Source of the DNA: a virus
DNA: 26,078 nt
Reading direction: 5' to 3' (one strand)
Virus record (IMG/VR): IMGVR_UViG_3300047195_000574
Coordinates: 1-26,078 of that record
This document shows, piece after piece, positions 1 to 7,578 of this stretch. A model generated the notes under the pieces. The model searched no databases. It was given only the letters and a program-made list of their open reading frames with translations, and was not told the DNA's origin. Position numbers and translations under genes: made by a program. The first letter of the stretch is position 1, and the number at the start of each line of letters is the position of its first letter.

Positions 1-1
1 G

Positions 2-310
2 ATAAATCAACTTGCAGCCGTCGAAGTTGCCGGAACGAGTATGAGAGTGATTTTTGATAATTGCCGATTTATCACGCTGGCAAATTCAGGCAGGACTGGA
101 AATGTGATGGGCCTGTTAATCAACCATTCTACGGCAAATGTTCTGGTGAATGGTTGCGTATTCGATACAAACGCCGTAAATGCTGTAAATGGTGCTCCTG
201 ATATAAACGTTGTCTCGGGGACGTGCGTTGTTACTAACAGTTTGTATGAAAAGACGAGCGGGACGATAACTTTTCCACAAAGTATTGGAAGTAGTGGTTT
301 TAGTCGTTAA
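2..310 (+). CDS. Partial beta-helix protein (3' end), possible tail spike
   Basis: The reading frame is open from the left edge, so the start lies outside the window and the ATG at 41 is probably internal. The 102 visible residues show short beta-strand repeats ending in small or Asn/Cys residues (VIFDNCRF, VLVNGCVFD, VVSGTCVVTNS), the pattern of a right-handed parallel beta-helix as in pectate-lyase-like phage spikes and depolymerases. No catalytic residue can be assigned from this fragment. It sits just upstream of a small exported protein and the terminase genes, so a virion or host-surface role is an inference from fold and context. An ordinary secreted beta-helix protein is an alternative. 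Confidence 0.6.
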   Translation: MNQLAAVEVAGTSMRVIFDNCRFITLANSGRTGNVMGLLINHSTANVLVNGCVFDTNAVNAVNGAPDINVVSGTCVVTNSLYEKTSGTITFPQSIGSSGFSR

Positions 311-319
311 GGAGAACAA

Positions 320-937
320 ATGAAAAGGTTATTGATGTTGTTTGTGATAGTGACGTCGTCAGTTGCGTCGGCGATTGACGTTTCGGGTATTGAGCAGGGC
401 AGTTTGAAAATACTGAGGGCGACGGCCCGTGAGGACCCGAACACCGGCATTGGCTCGGTAGCGATAACCCAGGCGACGGCGGGCGACTACGATTCGAGGC
501 CGACGGTCGCAAACGGGTTGAAGATAATCGACGAGACGGGCCTGATGAGGACGAACAAGAAGTATATAGGGGTACTGGCCTGCGCACGGGCGGCGGCTGA
601 CAAGACGTTTACCGTGAATTACTGGTTGTGGTTCGCCGGCAGAGGGCCCGCGATTAAGGCGGTTTCGGTCGATTATACGACCGGGACACAGAAGGTAGTT
701 GTCTATCCGCATACCGGGGTTGCGGTTTCTGATTCTTACTGGGCCGATAGCGGGACGGTAACGAGCGGACTGCCGGTAACAATAGGGGAGAACGCAAGTG
801 GCGTAAATGGGGTCAAAATCATCGTATTTGACGCCATGGGCGCCGACGCTATTTACGCCGAGGTCCTTAACGCGGATGGCACGACGGGCGCCGAGGCGGG
901 CGATGTAACGGTCTATTGGTTCACAATGTCGGGATAG
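320..937 (+). CDS. Exported hypothetical protein with signal peptide
   Basis: A 205-residue protein of unknown function. The start is fixed by TAAGGAG at 308-314, five bases before the ATG. Residues 1-18 look like a Sec signal peptide: Lys-Arg, a hydrophobic core, then SVASA before a likely cleavage site. The mature part is rich in Thr, Gly, Val and Asp with alternating hydrophobic residues, suggesting an all-beta domain, and has no Cys-rich or catalytic motif I recognise. It follows the beta-helix fragment by nine bases and probably shares its transcript. An exported product is unusual beside packaging genes; it may be a surface or accessory factor rather than a virion part. Confidence 0.75.
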   Translation: MKRLLMLFVIVTSSVASAIDVSGIEQGSLKILRATAREDPNTGIGSVAITQATAGDYDSRPTVANGLKIIDETGLMRTNKKYIGVLACARAAADKTFTVNYWLWFAGRGPAIKAVSVDYTTGTQKVVVYPHTGVAVSDSYWADSGTVTSGLPVTIGENASGVNGVKIIVFDAMGADAIYAEVLNADGTTGAEAGDVTVYWFTMSG

Positions 938-938
938 C

Positions 939-988
939 CACGAAGGCACAAAGACACGAAGTAAAAAAATTCTTAGGGACTTAGTGAC
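939..988 (+). repeat. Tract of imperfect 8-nt repeats
   Basis: Directly after the preceding stop codon there are three 8-nt units, CACGAAGG, CACAAAGA and CACGAAGT (939-962), a short A-rich spacer, then two units TTAGGGAC and TTAGTGAC (973-988). The tract lies in the 63-nt gap before the small terminase gene. Similar CACGAAGG-type repeats occur, as I recall, as dispersed intergenic repeats in Planctomycetota and some other phyla. The role is unknown. Confidence 0.7.
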
Positions 989-1000
989 TTATCGGCAAAA

Positions 1001-1462
1001 ATGAAGAAGGGCAGGCCGGACAAATACGACGAGTCAATGGCCGAGCGGGCCGGTGAAATGGCTGAGTGCGGTTATTCAGACCGCGCCATGTGGTCGAAAC
1101 TCGGGATTGAGCAGAGGACGTTTTACAACTACAAAAAAGAGCACAAGGTGTTTGCGAAAGCGATAGAGGACGGGAGAAGGCGCCTGGTTGATAACGATAT
1201 CGAACCCTCTTATATGCAGCAGGCAATCCCGCACGATGAGGTAGTTGAACTCCGAGAGCTGCGGGGGCGGGGCAAGAAAAAGAAAATGACAACAGTAGGT
1301 GAGAGGGTGCACAAGGACGTTGTGAATGTATTGGCCGCTGAGAAGATACTGAAGGTGCATAAGCCGGAGAAGTACGGCGACAAACTACAGTTAGTCGGCG
1401 GAATAAAGGTAAGCTTCAACGTAACGAAGAACTATGCAGGCAGTACTCGAAAATCAGATTGA
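1001..1462 (+). CDS. Phage terminase small subunit-like protein
   Basis: A 153-residue basic protein, likely the DNA-recognition subunit that loads the packaging motor. The N-terminal region at about residues 20-60 reads as a helix-turn-helix (GYSDRAMWSKLGIEQRTFYNY), followed by a charged helical stretch with a GRGKKKK patch near residue 95 and a C-terminal segment containing LKVHKPEKYGDK, a layout typical of small terminases. The strongest support is position: its 3' end overlaps the large terminase by 29 bases. No clear ribosome site precedes the ATG; the repeat tract ends only 12 bases upstream. A transcriptional regulator with the same fold is possible but less likely in this context. Confidence 0.8.
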   Translation: MKKGRPDKYDESMAERAGEMAECGYSDRAMWSKLGIEQRTFYNYKKEHKVFAKAIEDGRRRLVDNDIEPSYMQQAIPHDEVVELRELRGRGKKKKMTTVGERVHKDVVNVLAAEKILKVHKPEKYGDKLQLVGGIKVSFNVTKNYAGSTRKSD

Positions 1463-2879
1463 GACAGCAGGCGATGAGGTCGATTTGAACTGGCATTTTC
1501 ACCCGCCGCAGTCGAAGGCCCTCGATATCCTGATGGGTTATGAGGACCCAGAACTTGTGTTATTATTTGGCGGGGCCAAAGGCGGAGGTAAATCATTGAC
1601 CGGTTGCCGGTGGGTGGTGATGGACGCCCTTGAACTCATAGATAAATATCACCTGACACCGTCGGAGAATCCGTTGCCTATCGGTTTTATGGGCCGCAAC
1701 CGCTCGACTGATTTCGTTAAGACGACACTTGAGACGTGGAAGAGGGAGATACCATCAAGACTCAACAGAATCAACGAGCAGAAGCATGAGATTATCATAG
1801 TGGAGACGGTGAAATATTTTTACGGCGGGTTCGATAACCGAGAGGCGATTGAGAAGTTTAACTCGGCTGAGTATTGCCGGTTCTTTGTGGACCAGGCGGA
1901 GGAGTGCTCGAAGGAGGACATAGCATTACTGAGAGCGACCTTCAGACTGAAAATCAAGGGAAGGATACCGACCTTCAGGGGTTTATTAACGGCTAATCCG
2001 CGCCAATGCTGGCTTAAGCAGGACTTAGTGAAGAACCCGCAGGGAAAGGGAGGCAACTATTTCGTGCAGGCACTGCCGAAGGACAATCCCGACCTGCCGC
2101 CTGATTATATCAATACACTCAAAAAGGCGTTCGCAGGCAGGCCGGAACTGATAAGCGCTTATATCGACGGGTCCTGGGACGCTATAACGGGCACAGACAC
2201 GATAATCCTCGATAAATGGGTGGAGGCCTCGCACAATCAGAAGTTTATCGGTTCAGTGAAGAGTAAATTAGTCGTAGTTGATACAGCCCGGTTCGGAGAC
2301 GACCGCATGCCTATCGCTTATATGGAAGATACAGAGACAAAAGAGCTCGAGGTTTACGGTCATAGAAGCGCAGATACGGCCGTTCGACTGATCGGGGAAA
2401 TGGCGAACAGGCACAAACTTGAAGACGACAAGCCGCCGACAATCATAATCGACGGGGACGGATTAGGCGGTCCGATAGCTGATTTTTTGAGAAAATCGGG
2501 TTATGACGTTTACGAAATACACTCCGCAGGCGAGTCGAGTGACCCGGAACGGTTTTATAATCTCAGAGCTGAGATGTGGTGGACGGCGGGGGAGGCATAT
2601 CAGAGAGGAGAAATTTTTGAAAGTTACGACGGCGAATATCGCGAGGCGATGGAAAGAGAACTGACAATACCACGGTACGACTTACGAGACGGCCGAATAC
2701 TTGTAGAGAGCAAAGAAGACATAAAAAAACCGGACAGATACGGACAAAGCCCAGACCTGGGCGATATGAGGATTTACGGTCTTTACGGGCGGCGGTTTGC
2801 GAGGATACCGAACTTGGCGAAAAAGGACAGGGAAGGGGCAAGGACCCGATCGAGGAACCCGTCGCCTATGGCGGTATAA
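1434..2879 (+). CDS. terL: Phage terminase large subunit (ATPase/nuclease)
   Basis: The 481-residue packaging motor, which hydrolyses ATP to pump DNA into the prohead and cuts the concatemer. The ATPase domain has a Walker A GGAKGGGKS at residues 46-54 and a Walker B FFVDQAEE at about 150-157 with adjacent acidic residues. The C-terminal RNase H-like nuclease shows the acidic positions expected: VVVDTARFGDD (D283), IIIDGDGLGG (D340/D342) and SPDLGDM (D441/D444). The length is normal for the family. It overlaps the small subunit by 29 bases, suggesting coupled translation; no strong ribosome site is visible at the ATG. All key residues appear intact. Confidence 0.97.
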   Translation: MQAVLENQIETAGDEVDLNWHFHPPQSKALDILMGYEDPELVLLFGGAKGGGKSLTGCRWVVMDALELIDKYHLTPSENPLPIGFMGRNRSTDFVKTTLETWKREIPSRLNRINEQKHEIIIVETVKYFYGGFDNREAIEKFNSAEYCRFFVDQAEECSKEDIALLRATFRLKIKGRIPTFRGLLTANPRQCWLKQDLVKNPQGKGGNYFVQALPKDNPDLPPDYINTLKKAFAGRPELISAYIDGSWDAITGTDTIILDKWVEASHNQKFIGSVKSKLVVVDTARFGDDRMPIAYMEDTETKELEVYGHRSADTAVRLIGEMANRHKLEDDKPPTIIIDGDGLGGPIADFLRKSGYDVYEIHSAGESSDPERFYNLRAEMWWTAGEAYQRGEIFESYDGEYREAMERELTIPRYDLRDGRILVESKEDIKKPDRYGQSPDLGDMRIYGLYGRRFARIPNLAKKDREGARTRSRNPSPMAV

Positions 2880-2922
2880 GAATTGAGAATTTAGAAGTGA
2901 AAATTAAGAAAGGGAATTAAAA

Positions 2923-3222
2923 ATGGTAAGTAGAAATCAAAAACCGGATGAACAGACACAATCGACAATCGGCACTGAAAAGAAAGAACCGGGTCTTACG
3001 GTACCAGAGGTAAACGAACTGACGGTCCTGTTGACGAAATCACTGGTAAGTCGCCAACTCGAGCCGGAGCATGCGAAACGCATGGGGGCACTGAGAGCCA
3101 GGGCAATAGAAACGAACCTTAAAATCGAGAACCATCAATGCCCGAAGTGCAAACAGCCATACGCTACCGTGGAAGGCACGACGATTCTCAACTGCCAGAA
3201 CAACAACTGCAGGAAGAAATAG
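2923..3222 (+). CDS. Small zinc-ribbon protein between terminase and portal
   Basis: A 99-residue protein of unknown role. The C-terminus carries CPKC (residues 73-76) and CQNNNC (91-96), a four-Cys zinc-ribbon pattern separated by 14 residues. The N-terminal 70 residues are polar and probably helical, with a charged segment near 45-68. A purine-rich GAAAGGG lies 10 bases before the ATG and the stop is one base from the portal start, so it is translated within the packaging operon. Zinc ribbons usually bind nucleic acid or protein; a packaging or transcription accessory role is inference only. Confidence 0.8.
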   Translation: MVSRNQKPDEQTQSTIGTEKKEPGLTVPEVNELTVLLTKSLVSRQLEPEHAKRMGALRARAIETNLKIENHQCPKCKQPYATVEGTTILNCQNNNCRKK

Positions 3223-3223
3223 A

Positions 3224-5284
3224 ATGGCCGACCAGGAACAGGAAATCTTCGATTTGAGCTGTGAGTTCGCCAGGGAGGGCAGGGAGGCGAACTACGACTG
3301 GCGCCAGCAGGGCCGCAAGTGCCGGCGTTTCGTCGTTAATAAAGGGGGCGATGACCAGTGGGAAGAGGCGGACAAACTCGCACTTCAAAACAAGGGTGTC
3401 CTGCCGATAACGATAAACGGGATGCTGCCGATAAGGGACCATATTGTCGGCAGGCAGGCGCAAAGCCCGCGGGACCTGACCGTTCTGCCCGCCAAAGGCG
3501 GAAACGGCGTAACGGCGATGATTATCTCCGCGATGCTCAAGCATACGATAGGCCAGTCGTACGGTCTTAACCTGAAGGCGGAGATGTTCAAAGACGGAAT
3601 AACGACGGGACGCGGCTTTTTAGGCGTGGATACTGACTATTCGACCGACCCGGTAAACGGGGACATTGTTTTGAAACTCTTTTCGCCGTTTCACGTCGAT
3701 ATAGACATGCTGGGTCTGCAATATGATTTGAATCAGTCGGGCCGATTTGTAAATACATACGAGTGGGAGGACCGGGACAATCTATTCGCCCATTACAAAA
3801 ACGCCAAAGAAGAGTTAGGCGAATATACAATTGAAACGAACACCGGATTCCCGCTAAAAAGGACAATACAGAAGGTGGCGTCCTGGTTCATGGGGACGAA
3901 GTTCGGCGAGGACATAGACCTCGAGGACTCGCAGAACCTTGACGAGGAAGTTTACAGTCAGTTGATAAGGCGACGGTTCCCGGTCCGAACGAGTTGGCTC
4001 AAGACGTGGGAAAAGGTTGTTTACTGGGCCGACTTGGAGCAGCAGAAGGTCCTGCGTCTTACGGATGCCGGAGACGTCGCAAGGGCAAGGCAATCAGTTA
4101 AATATCTGCCTGAGAGGTTCAAAATCTACGAATCGGTGTTGCCGGTCCTGCATAAGGTTAAGGCGGTCGGCGATATCAAACTCGAATATAAAAAGGACCC
4201 GTTCAAATTCTTAGGTGGGTTAGGATGGAGTTTCGACAAGAAGGGCAATCCCCTAATCTTCGATGTGCCGGCACTGTTCCCCTGTGTTGGTTTCTATGCT
4301 TATTTTGAAGACGGCGAGACATTCGGGAAGATGGACAACCTATTAGGACCTCAGATGGAGAGGAACAAGCGCAGGACTCAGTTTTTACGACTTCTCAACT
4401 CGATGGCGGCGGCCGGGTGGTCGTGGGAGGAAGGGTCTTTAACGTCGGAAATGGAGGAGAAGCTTGAGAATTTTGGGACCAGGCCGGACCTGAATATAAA
4501 ATGGAAAAAACAAACACCCCAGAAGATTCAGCCGGTGGATACTGCCGGGGCGGGTTATTTAAGCGCCTCGATGACCTCTGAAAGGGACATGGAGGAAATC
4601 GCCAGCGTCAATCGTGAATCGCTGGCGAAGAGGGGGCCGGTACAATCCGGGGTGGCAATCGACCTGAAACAGCAGGCGGACAATACAGGCAATGAGATTG
4701 TCTTCAGTAACCTGTCATATTCGAGCGTGATATTTGGTAACCTCTTAACGCAGATAATAAGGTGCGGCGAATATTATTCATACGAAGAGATTAAGTCATT
4801 GATAGATGAAGAGGACCTGATTTCCGGGCCGATTCTAACGGAGGCGGTCCGTCGAGTGGGTCCTGCCCCTCAACCGCCTCAACCGCCGAACCAGGCGGCG
4901 ATGCAACTGGCCTCGACACAGTTCGGCGAGAAGGGCCAGATGCTAACGGCTGCCGTAGGTATCGAATACGAAAAGAAAGTCGCAGAATTTCAGCAGGCGG
5001 ACCAGAAATACAAGGAGTCAATTAAGACCGAGGGCGAGAATGTGATTATGGAGGCGATCGGGGATATCAAGGTCGGTAGATACGGCCTGAAGGTTGTCGA
5101 GGCACCGACCTCGCCGACCTTGAGGGCAGAGAGATTCGAGCAGGTTGTTGCAATCGAAAAGATGAGGCCGAGAGAAATGCCATTCAAAGTTTTGATTGAT
5201 GCCTCGGACATCCCAAACAAGGAAAAAATCATTGAGGAAACAAAGAACCAGCAACCGGTAATGCCGACAGGGGCGGGCAGATAA
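3224..5284 (+). CDS. Phage portal protein, P22 gp1-like
   Basis: A 686-residue portal, expected to form the dodecameric ring at the head vertex that joins terminase and later the tail. The segment PITINGMLPIRDHIVGRQAQ (about residues 62-81) followed by SPRDLTVLPAKGG is the hallmark start of P22-type portals, and the length is close to the ~725 residues of P22 gp1. The middle part has GITTGRGFLGVDTDY and FSPFHVDIDM, also typical. Near residue 545 a proline-rich PAPQPPQPPNQ run precedes a helical C-terminal region like the P22 barrel. The ATG follows the previous stop by one base, with AGGAAG upstream. Position after terminase fits. Confidence 0.93.
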   Translation: MADQEQEIFDLSCEFAREGREANYDWRQQGRKCRRFVVNKGGDDQWEEADKLALQNKGVLPITINGMLPIRDHIVGRQAQSPRDLTVLPAKGGNGVTAMIISAMLKHTIGQSYGLNLKAEMFKDGITTGRGFLGVDTDYSTDPVNGDIVLKLFSPFHVDIDMLGLQYDLNQSGRFVNTYEWEDRDNLFAHYKNAKEELGEYTIETNTGFPLKRTIQKVASWFMGTKFGEDIDLEDSQNLDEEVYSQLIRRRFPVRTSWLKTWEKVVYWADLEQQKVLRLTDAGDVARARQSVKYLPERFKIYESVLPVLHKVKAVGDIKLEYKKDPFKFLGGLGWSFDKKGNPLIFDVPALFPCVGFYAYFEDGETFGKMDNLLGPQMERNKRRTQFLRLLNSMAAAGWSWEEGSLTSEMEEKLENFGTRPDLNIKWKKQTPQKIQPVDTAGAGYLSASMTSERDMEEIASVNRESLAKRGPVQSGVAIDLKQQADNTGNEIVFSNLSYSSVIFGNLLTQIIRCGEYYSYEEIKSLIDEEDLISGPILTEAVRRVGPAPQPPQPPNQAAMQLASTQFGEKGQMLTAAVGIEYEKKVAEFQQADQKYKESIKTEGENVIMEAIGDIKVGRYGLKVVEAPTSPTLRAERFEQVVAIEKMRPREMPFKVLIDASDIPNKEKIIEETKNQQPVMPTGAGR

Positions 5285-5285
5285 T

Positions 5286-5417
5286 ATGCCAAGAAAATTC
5301 TCCAATAAACATAAATTGTTGCCAAAAGAATGGGACAAAAAAATCATAAAAAAGTTTGGATGGGGTCTTGAATTTTATGAATACTACCAAAAAAGAGGTT
5401 TCAGAGATGGCAGATAG
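5286..5417 (+). CDS. Small basic hypothetical protein (43 aa)
   Basis: A 43-residue ORF starting two bases after the portal stop. It is rich in Lys, Trp, Tyr and Phe (LLPKEWDKKIIKKFGWG, EFYEYYQKRGF). It lacks a clear separate ribosome site, so re-initiation after the portal is assumed. Its composition is AT-richer than the flanking genes, and the next ORF overlaps its end by 11 bases. Function unknown; tight packing is the main reason to consider it real. Confidence 0.5.
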   Translation: MPRKFSNKHKLLPKEWDKKIIKKFGWGLEFYEYYQKRGFRDGR

Positions 5418-5526
5418 GCATTTGAGTTGTGCGGAGAAACAGTTTCGTCGCCGGTTGGCGAGATGGATAAAAAAATGTCCCGGCAAAGAAATAATCAAAG
5501 CGTTGTGTGGCTTAGGAAGTGCTTAA
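5407..5526 (+). CDS. Small basic hypothetical protein (39 aa)
   Basis: A 39-residue ORF overlapping the end of the previous one by 11 bases, with AGAGG about eight bases before the ATG. It is basic, with QFRRRLARWIKKCPGKE and three Cys in total, and probably forms one amphipathic helix. It lies in a run of tiny ORFs between the portal and the scaffold region. I do not recognise it. Confidence 0.5.
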   Translation: MADRHLSCAEKQFRRRLARWIKKCPGKEIIKALCGLGSA

Positions 5527-5539
5527 TAAGGAACGTAAG

Positions 5540-5593
5540 ATGCCTGGTGCATGCTGTAAAAGACGAAGACGAAAAGGCCGAAGGAAACGATAA
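5540..5593 (+). CDS. Arg/Lys-rich micro-ORF (17 aa)
   Basis: A 17-residue ORF with AAGGAA seven bases before its ATG and a TAATG stop/start junction with the next gene. Ten of its 17 residues are Arg or Lys (CCKRRRRKGRRKR), so the peptide would be strongly nucleic-acid binding if made. It may instead be a translational coupling device for the following gene or a chance ORF, since the same purine-rich bases serve as ribosome site for the next ATG. Confidence 0.3.
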   Translation: MPGACCKRRRRKGRRKR

Positions 5594-5796
5594 TGCCTGA
5601 CCACAGGAAGCATACACCATTAACCAGTATAGCCGAACGGGGCATTTACGGGGCCGCATACGGGGCTAAGAAGGCCGGGAAGTCAAAGCCGGACTTCGTG
5701 CCGGAGAGTGTCTGGAAGTTATCTCTTGAGGTCCTGAAAATGCACCTTGAGGAATCAAAGGGCAAGAAACTGCCGGAGCATGTGAAAGGGAAATAA
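5593..5796 (+). CDS. Hypothetical protein (67 aa)
   Basis: A 67-residue basic protein with no recognised domain. It starts in a TAATG overlap, with AAGGAAA seven bases upstream. Features are an N-terminal Gly/Ala segment (GIYGAAYGAKKAGKSKP) and a helical C-terminal half with alternating Lys and Glu. It is separated from the next ORF by two bases, consistent with an operon of small late or accessory genes between portal and scaffold. Function unknown. Confidence 0.65.
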   Translation: MPDHRKHTPLTSIAERGIYGAAYGAKKAGKSKPDFVPESVWKLSLEVLKMHLEESKGKKLPEHVKGK

Positions 5797-5798
5797 CA

Positions 5799-5990
5799 AT
5801 GGCGAAAATGGCAAGAGCAGAAAAAGCGATAGCGATGCAACCAAAGACGGACGAGGAATGGCGAGCCTGTGACGATGCAAATACTCTAAAAAACTATAAT
5901 GCAATATCAACAGACCCGAAACGATTGGCCGCAGCGAAGAAAGTCCTGCAGGCGGAAATCGAGTTGGCACAAGCGGGTTTGAAGGCGTAA
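5799..5990 (+). CDS. Hypothetical helical protein (63 aa)
   Basis: A 63-residue protein, predicted largely alpha-helical and Ala/Lys rich, with KTDEEWRACDDANTLKNY in the middle and a C-terminal amphipathic helix (KRLAAAKKVLQAEIELA). GGGAAA lies about six bases before the ATG. It sits two bases from both neighbours. It could be a small head accessory protein, but nothing in the sequence proves that. Confidence 0.65.
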   Translation: MAKMARAEKAIAMQPKTDEEWRACDDANTLKNYNAISTDPKRLAAAKKVLQAEIELAQAGLKA

Positions 5991-5992
5991 AT

Positions 5993-6175
5993 ATGGAACA
6001 GGAAGAATTTATAAACTCTTTGGGTGAGGAGCTGGCAGATACGATGAAACTGGACTTCTACGGCTCTGTCCGGTTCAATATCCAGGGTGGCCGGTACACA
6101 GGCGCCAATATTGAAAGGAGCGTAAGACCGGAAAAGGTTGAGAACGGGAAAGAGGAGAAGGTGGGCGGAAAATGA
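5993..6175 (+). CDS. Small protein resembling DUF2292/YezD type
   Basis: A 60-residue protein. The core at residues 20-44, with FYGSVRFNIQGGRYTGANIE followed by a basic stretch, resembles the short DUF2292/YezD-like proteins, in which a YGS-[hydrophobic]-Q-x-G strand pair is followed by an IE-basic segment. The match is by eye and the family itself has no firm biochemical role. The C-terminus is Lys/Glu/Gly rich. It overlaps the next gene at an ATGA junction. Confidence 0.6.
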   Translation: MEQEEFINSLGEELADTMKLDFYGSVRFNIQGGRYTGANIERSVRPEKVENGKEEKVGGK

Positions 6176-6411
6176 CATTAAGTGATATATCGAAGAATAA
6201 AAGAGAGACGATAGAAGCAGGGGGCGTCATGTATAAACTTGAATTACCGGACGACGATTACTTCTCGGTTCGAGGAGAGCTTGCCGACTTATTCGATGAC
6301 ATTCCAAGAGAGGCGATGGGAATCCGTAATTTAAATTTTCACGAGGAAAACGACCCGCTCCATTCGTTCAGATATGATGGTGTGCTGGTAGCAAAAAGCA
6401 GCTCTTTATAA
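6172..6411 (+). CDS. Hypothetical acidic protein (79 aa)
   Basis: A 79-residue acidic protein of unknown function, starting at an ATGA overlap with the previous gene. The middle has YKLELPDDDYFSVRGELADL and LFDDIPREAMG, and the end is Ser-rich. It is the last gene of the small-ORF run: a strong intrinsic terminator begins 35 bases after its stop. Nothing identifies a domain. A head-decoration or assembly accessory role would fit its place before the scaffold but is a guess. Confidence 0.6.
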   Translation: MTLSDISKNKRETIEAGGVMYKLELPDDDYFSVRGELADLFDDIPREAMGIRNLNFHEENDPLHSFRYDGVLVAKSSSL

Positions 6412-6445
6412 AACCTCATAAGCAATAGGGTGGCTCAGAAAACTG

Positions 6446-6490
6446 AAGCCCTGTCATACGCTTAACGGCGTGTGGCAGGGCTTTTTTATT
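6446..6490 (+). terminator. Intrinsic terminator after the small-ORF run
   Basis: Two 16-nt arms (6446-6461 and 6468-6483) pair completely if two G-U type pairs are allowed, around a 6-nt loop TTAACG, and run into six T residues (6482-6487). This is a textbook rho-independent terminator. It separates the terminase-portal unit from the scaffold-capsid unit, implying lower read-through into, or a separate promoter or processing site for, the capsid genes. Confidence 0.9.
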
Positions 6491-6630
6491 TACCGGCAAC
6501 GTGCCGGGTTTCCTTCGTGCAAAGGGATTGCACGGACCTACCGCGGGTCGCTACGCGGGTTGCCCCCCAATATGGGGGACTACGCCTGAACTCGGCAGGG
6601 ATACCGAGGTTTCGGTCAGTCGAAGACCGC
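6491..6630 (+). other. Hairpin-dense leader before the scaffold gene
   Basis: The 236-nt gap between 6412 and 6647 holds, after the terminator, a series of short perfect stems: CCGGCA/TGCCGG (6493-6507), CGTGCAA/TTGCACG (6516-6534), CCGCG/CGCGG (6541-6558), CCCCC/GGGGG around AATAT (6564-6578), CTCGG/CCGAG (6591-6608) and CGGTC/GACCG (6613-6629). A frame is open from 6501 into the scaffold gene, but it begins in the terminator shadow and lacks a ribosome site. I saw no convincing promoter. It may be a structured 5' leader, a processing region or an RNA element of unknown class. Confidence 0.5.
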
Positions 6631-6647
6631 AAAAAACGAGGTGCATT

Positions 6648-7568
6648 ATGGCAGAGGTATTGGACAAATTGTCAGGTGGTGACATGAGTGATGTGGAAAT
6701 ACAGGCAGTAGAGGCGCCGAAGGCGGGCGAGGAAAAACCGGCTGAAACTTCGGCGGCGGAACCGCCAAAGGCGGGCGAGGGAAAACCGCCCCAAACGGAG
6801 CCGGAAGGCGAAGTAAAAACCCCTGTAAAACAGGTGGCGGAACCGCCGGCAACCGAGCCGGACGTTGATGAATTGCTCAAAGAGGTTGAGAAGGCGACTG
6901 CTCCGGGCGGGGCGCCTGCGGGCGTTATACACGATCTGCAGGAAGAGCGCCGGGCCAGGCAGGAGGCCGAACAGAGGGCGACGGCGCTTGAGAGAGACCT
7001 TGCCGAGGCAAGGGCGTCGCGGTCAACTGTTACGACTAAGACGTGTTCATTAGAAGAGGCGCTTGAAAAAGGCGAGATTACACCGGACGACGCTGTGACG
7101 GCATCCCAACAGGCTCAATGGAACAAGAACGCCCGTGAACGCGAAGCAACGAATCGCCAAAGAACCGAGCAGGAGACCACAAGGTCCGTTGATGTTTTGA
7201 AGACGGTGGCGGCGACGCAGGAAGAGCAGGTTTCCGCAGCACTTTCAGTTGAAAAAGTGGGATTTCTGCGGTCCTATTCTGCTGTTATAGGTGGAGCAGG
7301 GAAACACCTTACTCAAGAAGATGCGATAGCTATTGCCGAGGTTATTCACAGGGGCGGCAACGGCGCTGTTGAATGTTACAACCGGTGCAGGAAAATCCTC
7401 GTTACAAAAGACCCATCACTCAAAGAAGCACTTTACGGCAAACCGAAACCAGGTGCACCCGTGAAAGAAACAACTAATTTGAAACAAGAAAAAACCGGCG
7501 AAATAACTCAGGAAACCATCCTCGAAACGTCTGACCTACAGGCGGCGGAAGATATGTTCCTTAAGTAA
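6648..7568 (+). CDS. Putative capsid scaffold protein
   Basis: A 306-residue protein probably guiding capsid assembly. The ATG at 6648 is chosen because GAGGTG lies at 6638-6643; a longer frame from 6501 runs through hairpin-rich leader, and ATG 6684 is an alternative. The N-terminus is acidic and Pro/Ala rich with two similar units (APKAGEEKPAET and PPKAGEGKPPQT). Residues about 85-135 form a coiled coil (LQEERRARQEAEQRATALER), followed by helical, Gln/Arg/Glu-rich sequence. This composition and its location just before the major capsid gene are typical of phage scaffolds. Sequence identity to a named scaffold was not recognised. Confidence 0.75.
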   Translation: MAEVLDKLSGGDMSDVEIQAVEAPKAGEEKPAETSAAEPPKAGEGKPPQTEPEGEVKTPVKQVAEPPATEPDVDELLKEVEKATAPGGAPAGVIHDLQEERRARQEAEQRATALERDLAEARASRSTVTTKTCSLEEALEKGEITPDDAVTASQQAQWNKNAREREATNRQRTEQETTRSVDVLKTVAATQEEQVSAALSVEKVGFLRSYSAVIGGAGKHLTQEDAIAIAEVIHRGGNGAVECYNRCRKILVTKDPSLKEALYGKPKPGAPVKETTNLKQEKTGEITQETILETSDLQAAEDMFLK

Positions 7569-7578
7569 GCCGGATAAT

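Noticed and set aside
359-949. 196-codon minus-strand ORF opposite the exported protein
   Set aside because: Arg-rich translation typical of an antisense shadow in GC-biased codons; no ribosome site; the plus-strand gene has signal peptide and AAGGAG.
6501-6647. N-terminal extension of the scaffold gene to ATG 6501
   Set aside because: It begins just after a terminator, runs through a row of hairpins, lacks a ribosome site, and GAGGTG supports ATG 6648.
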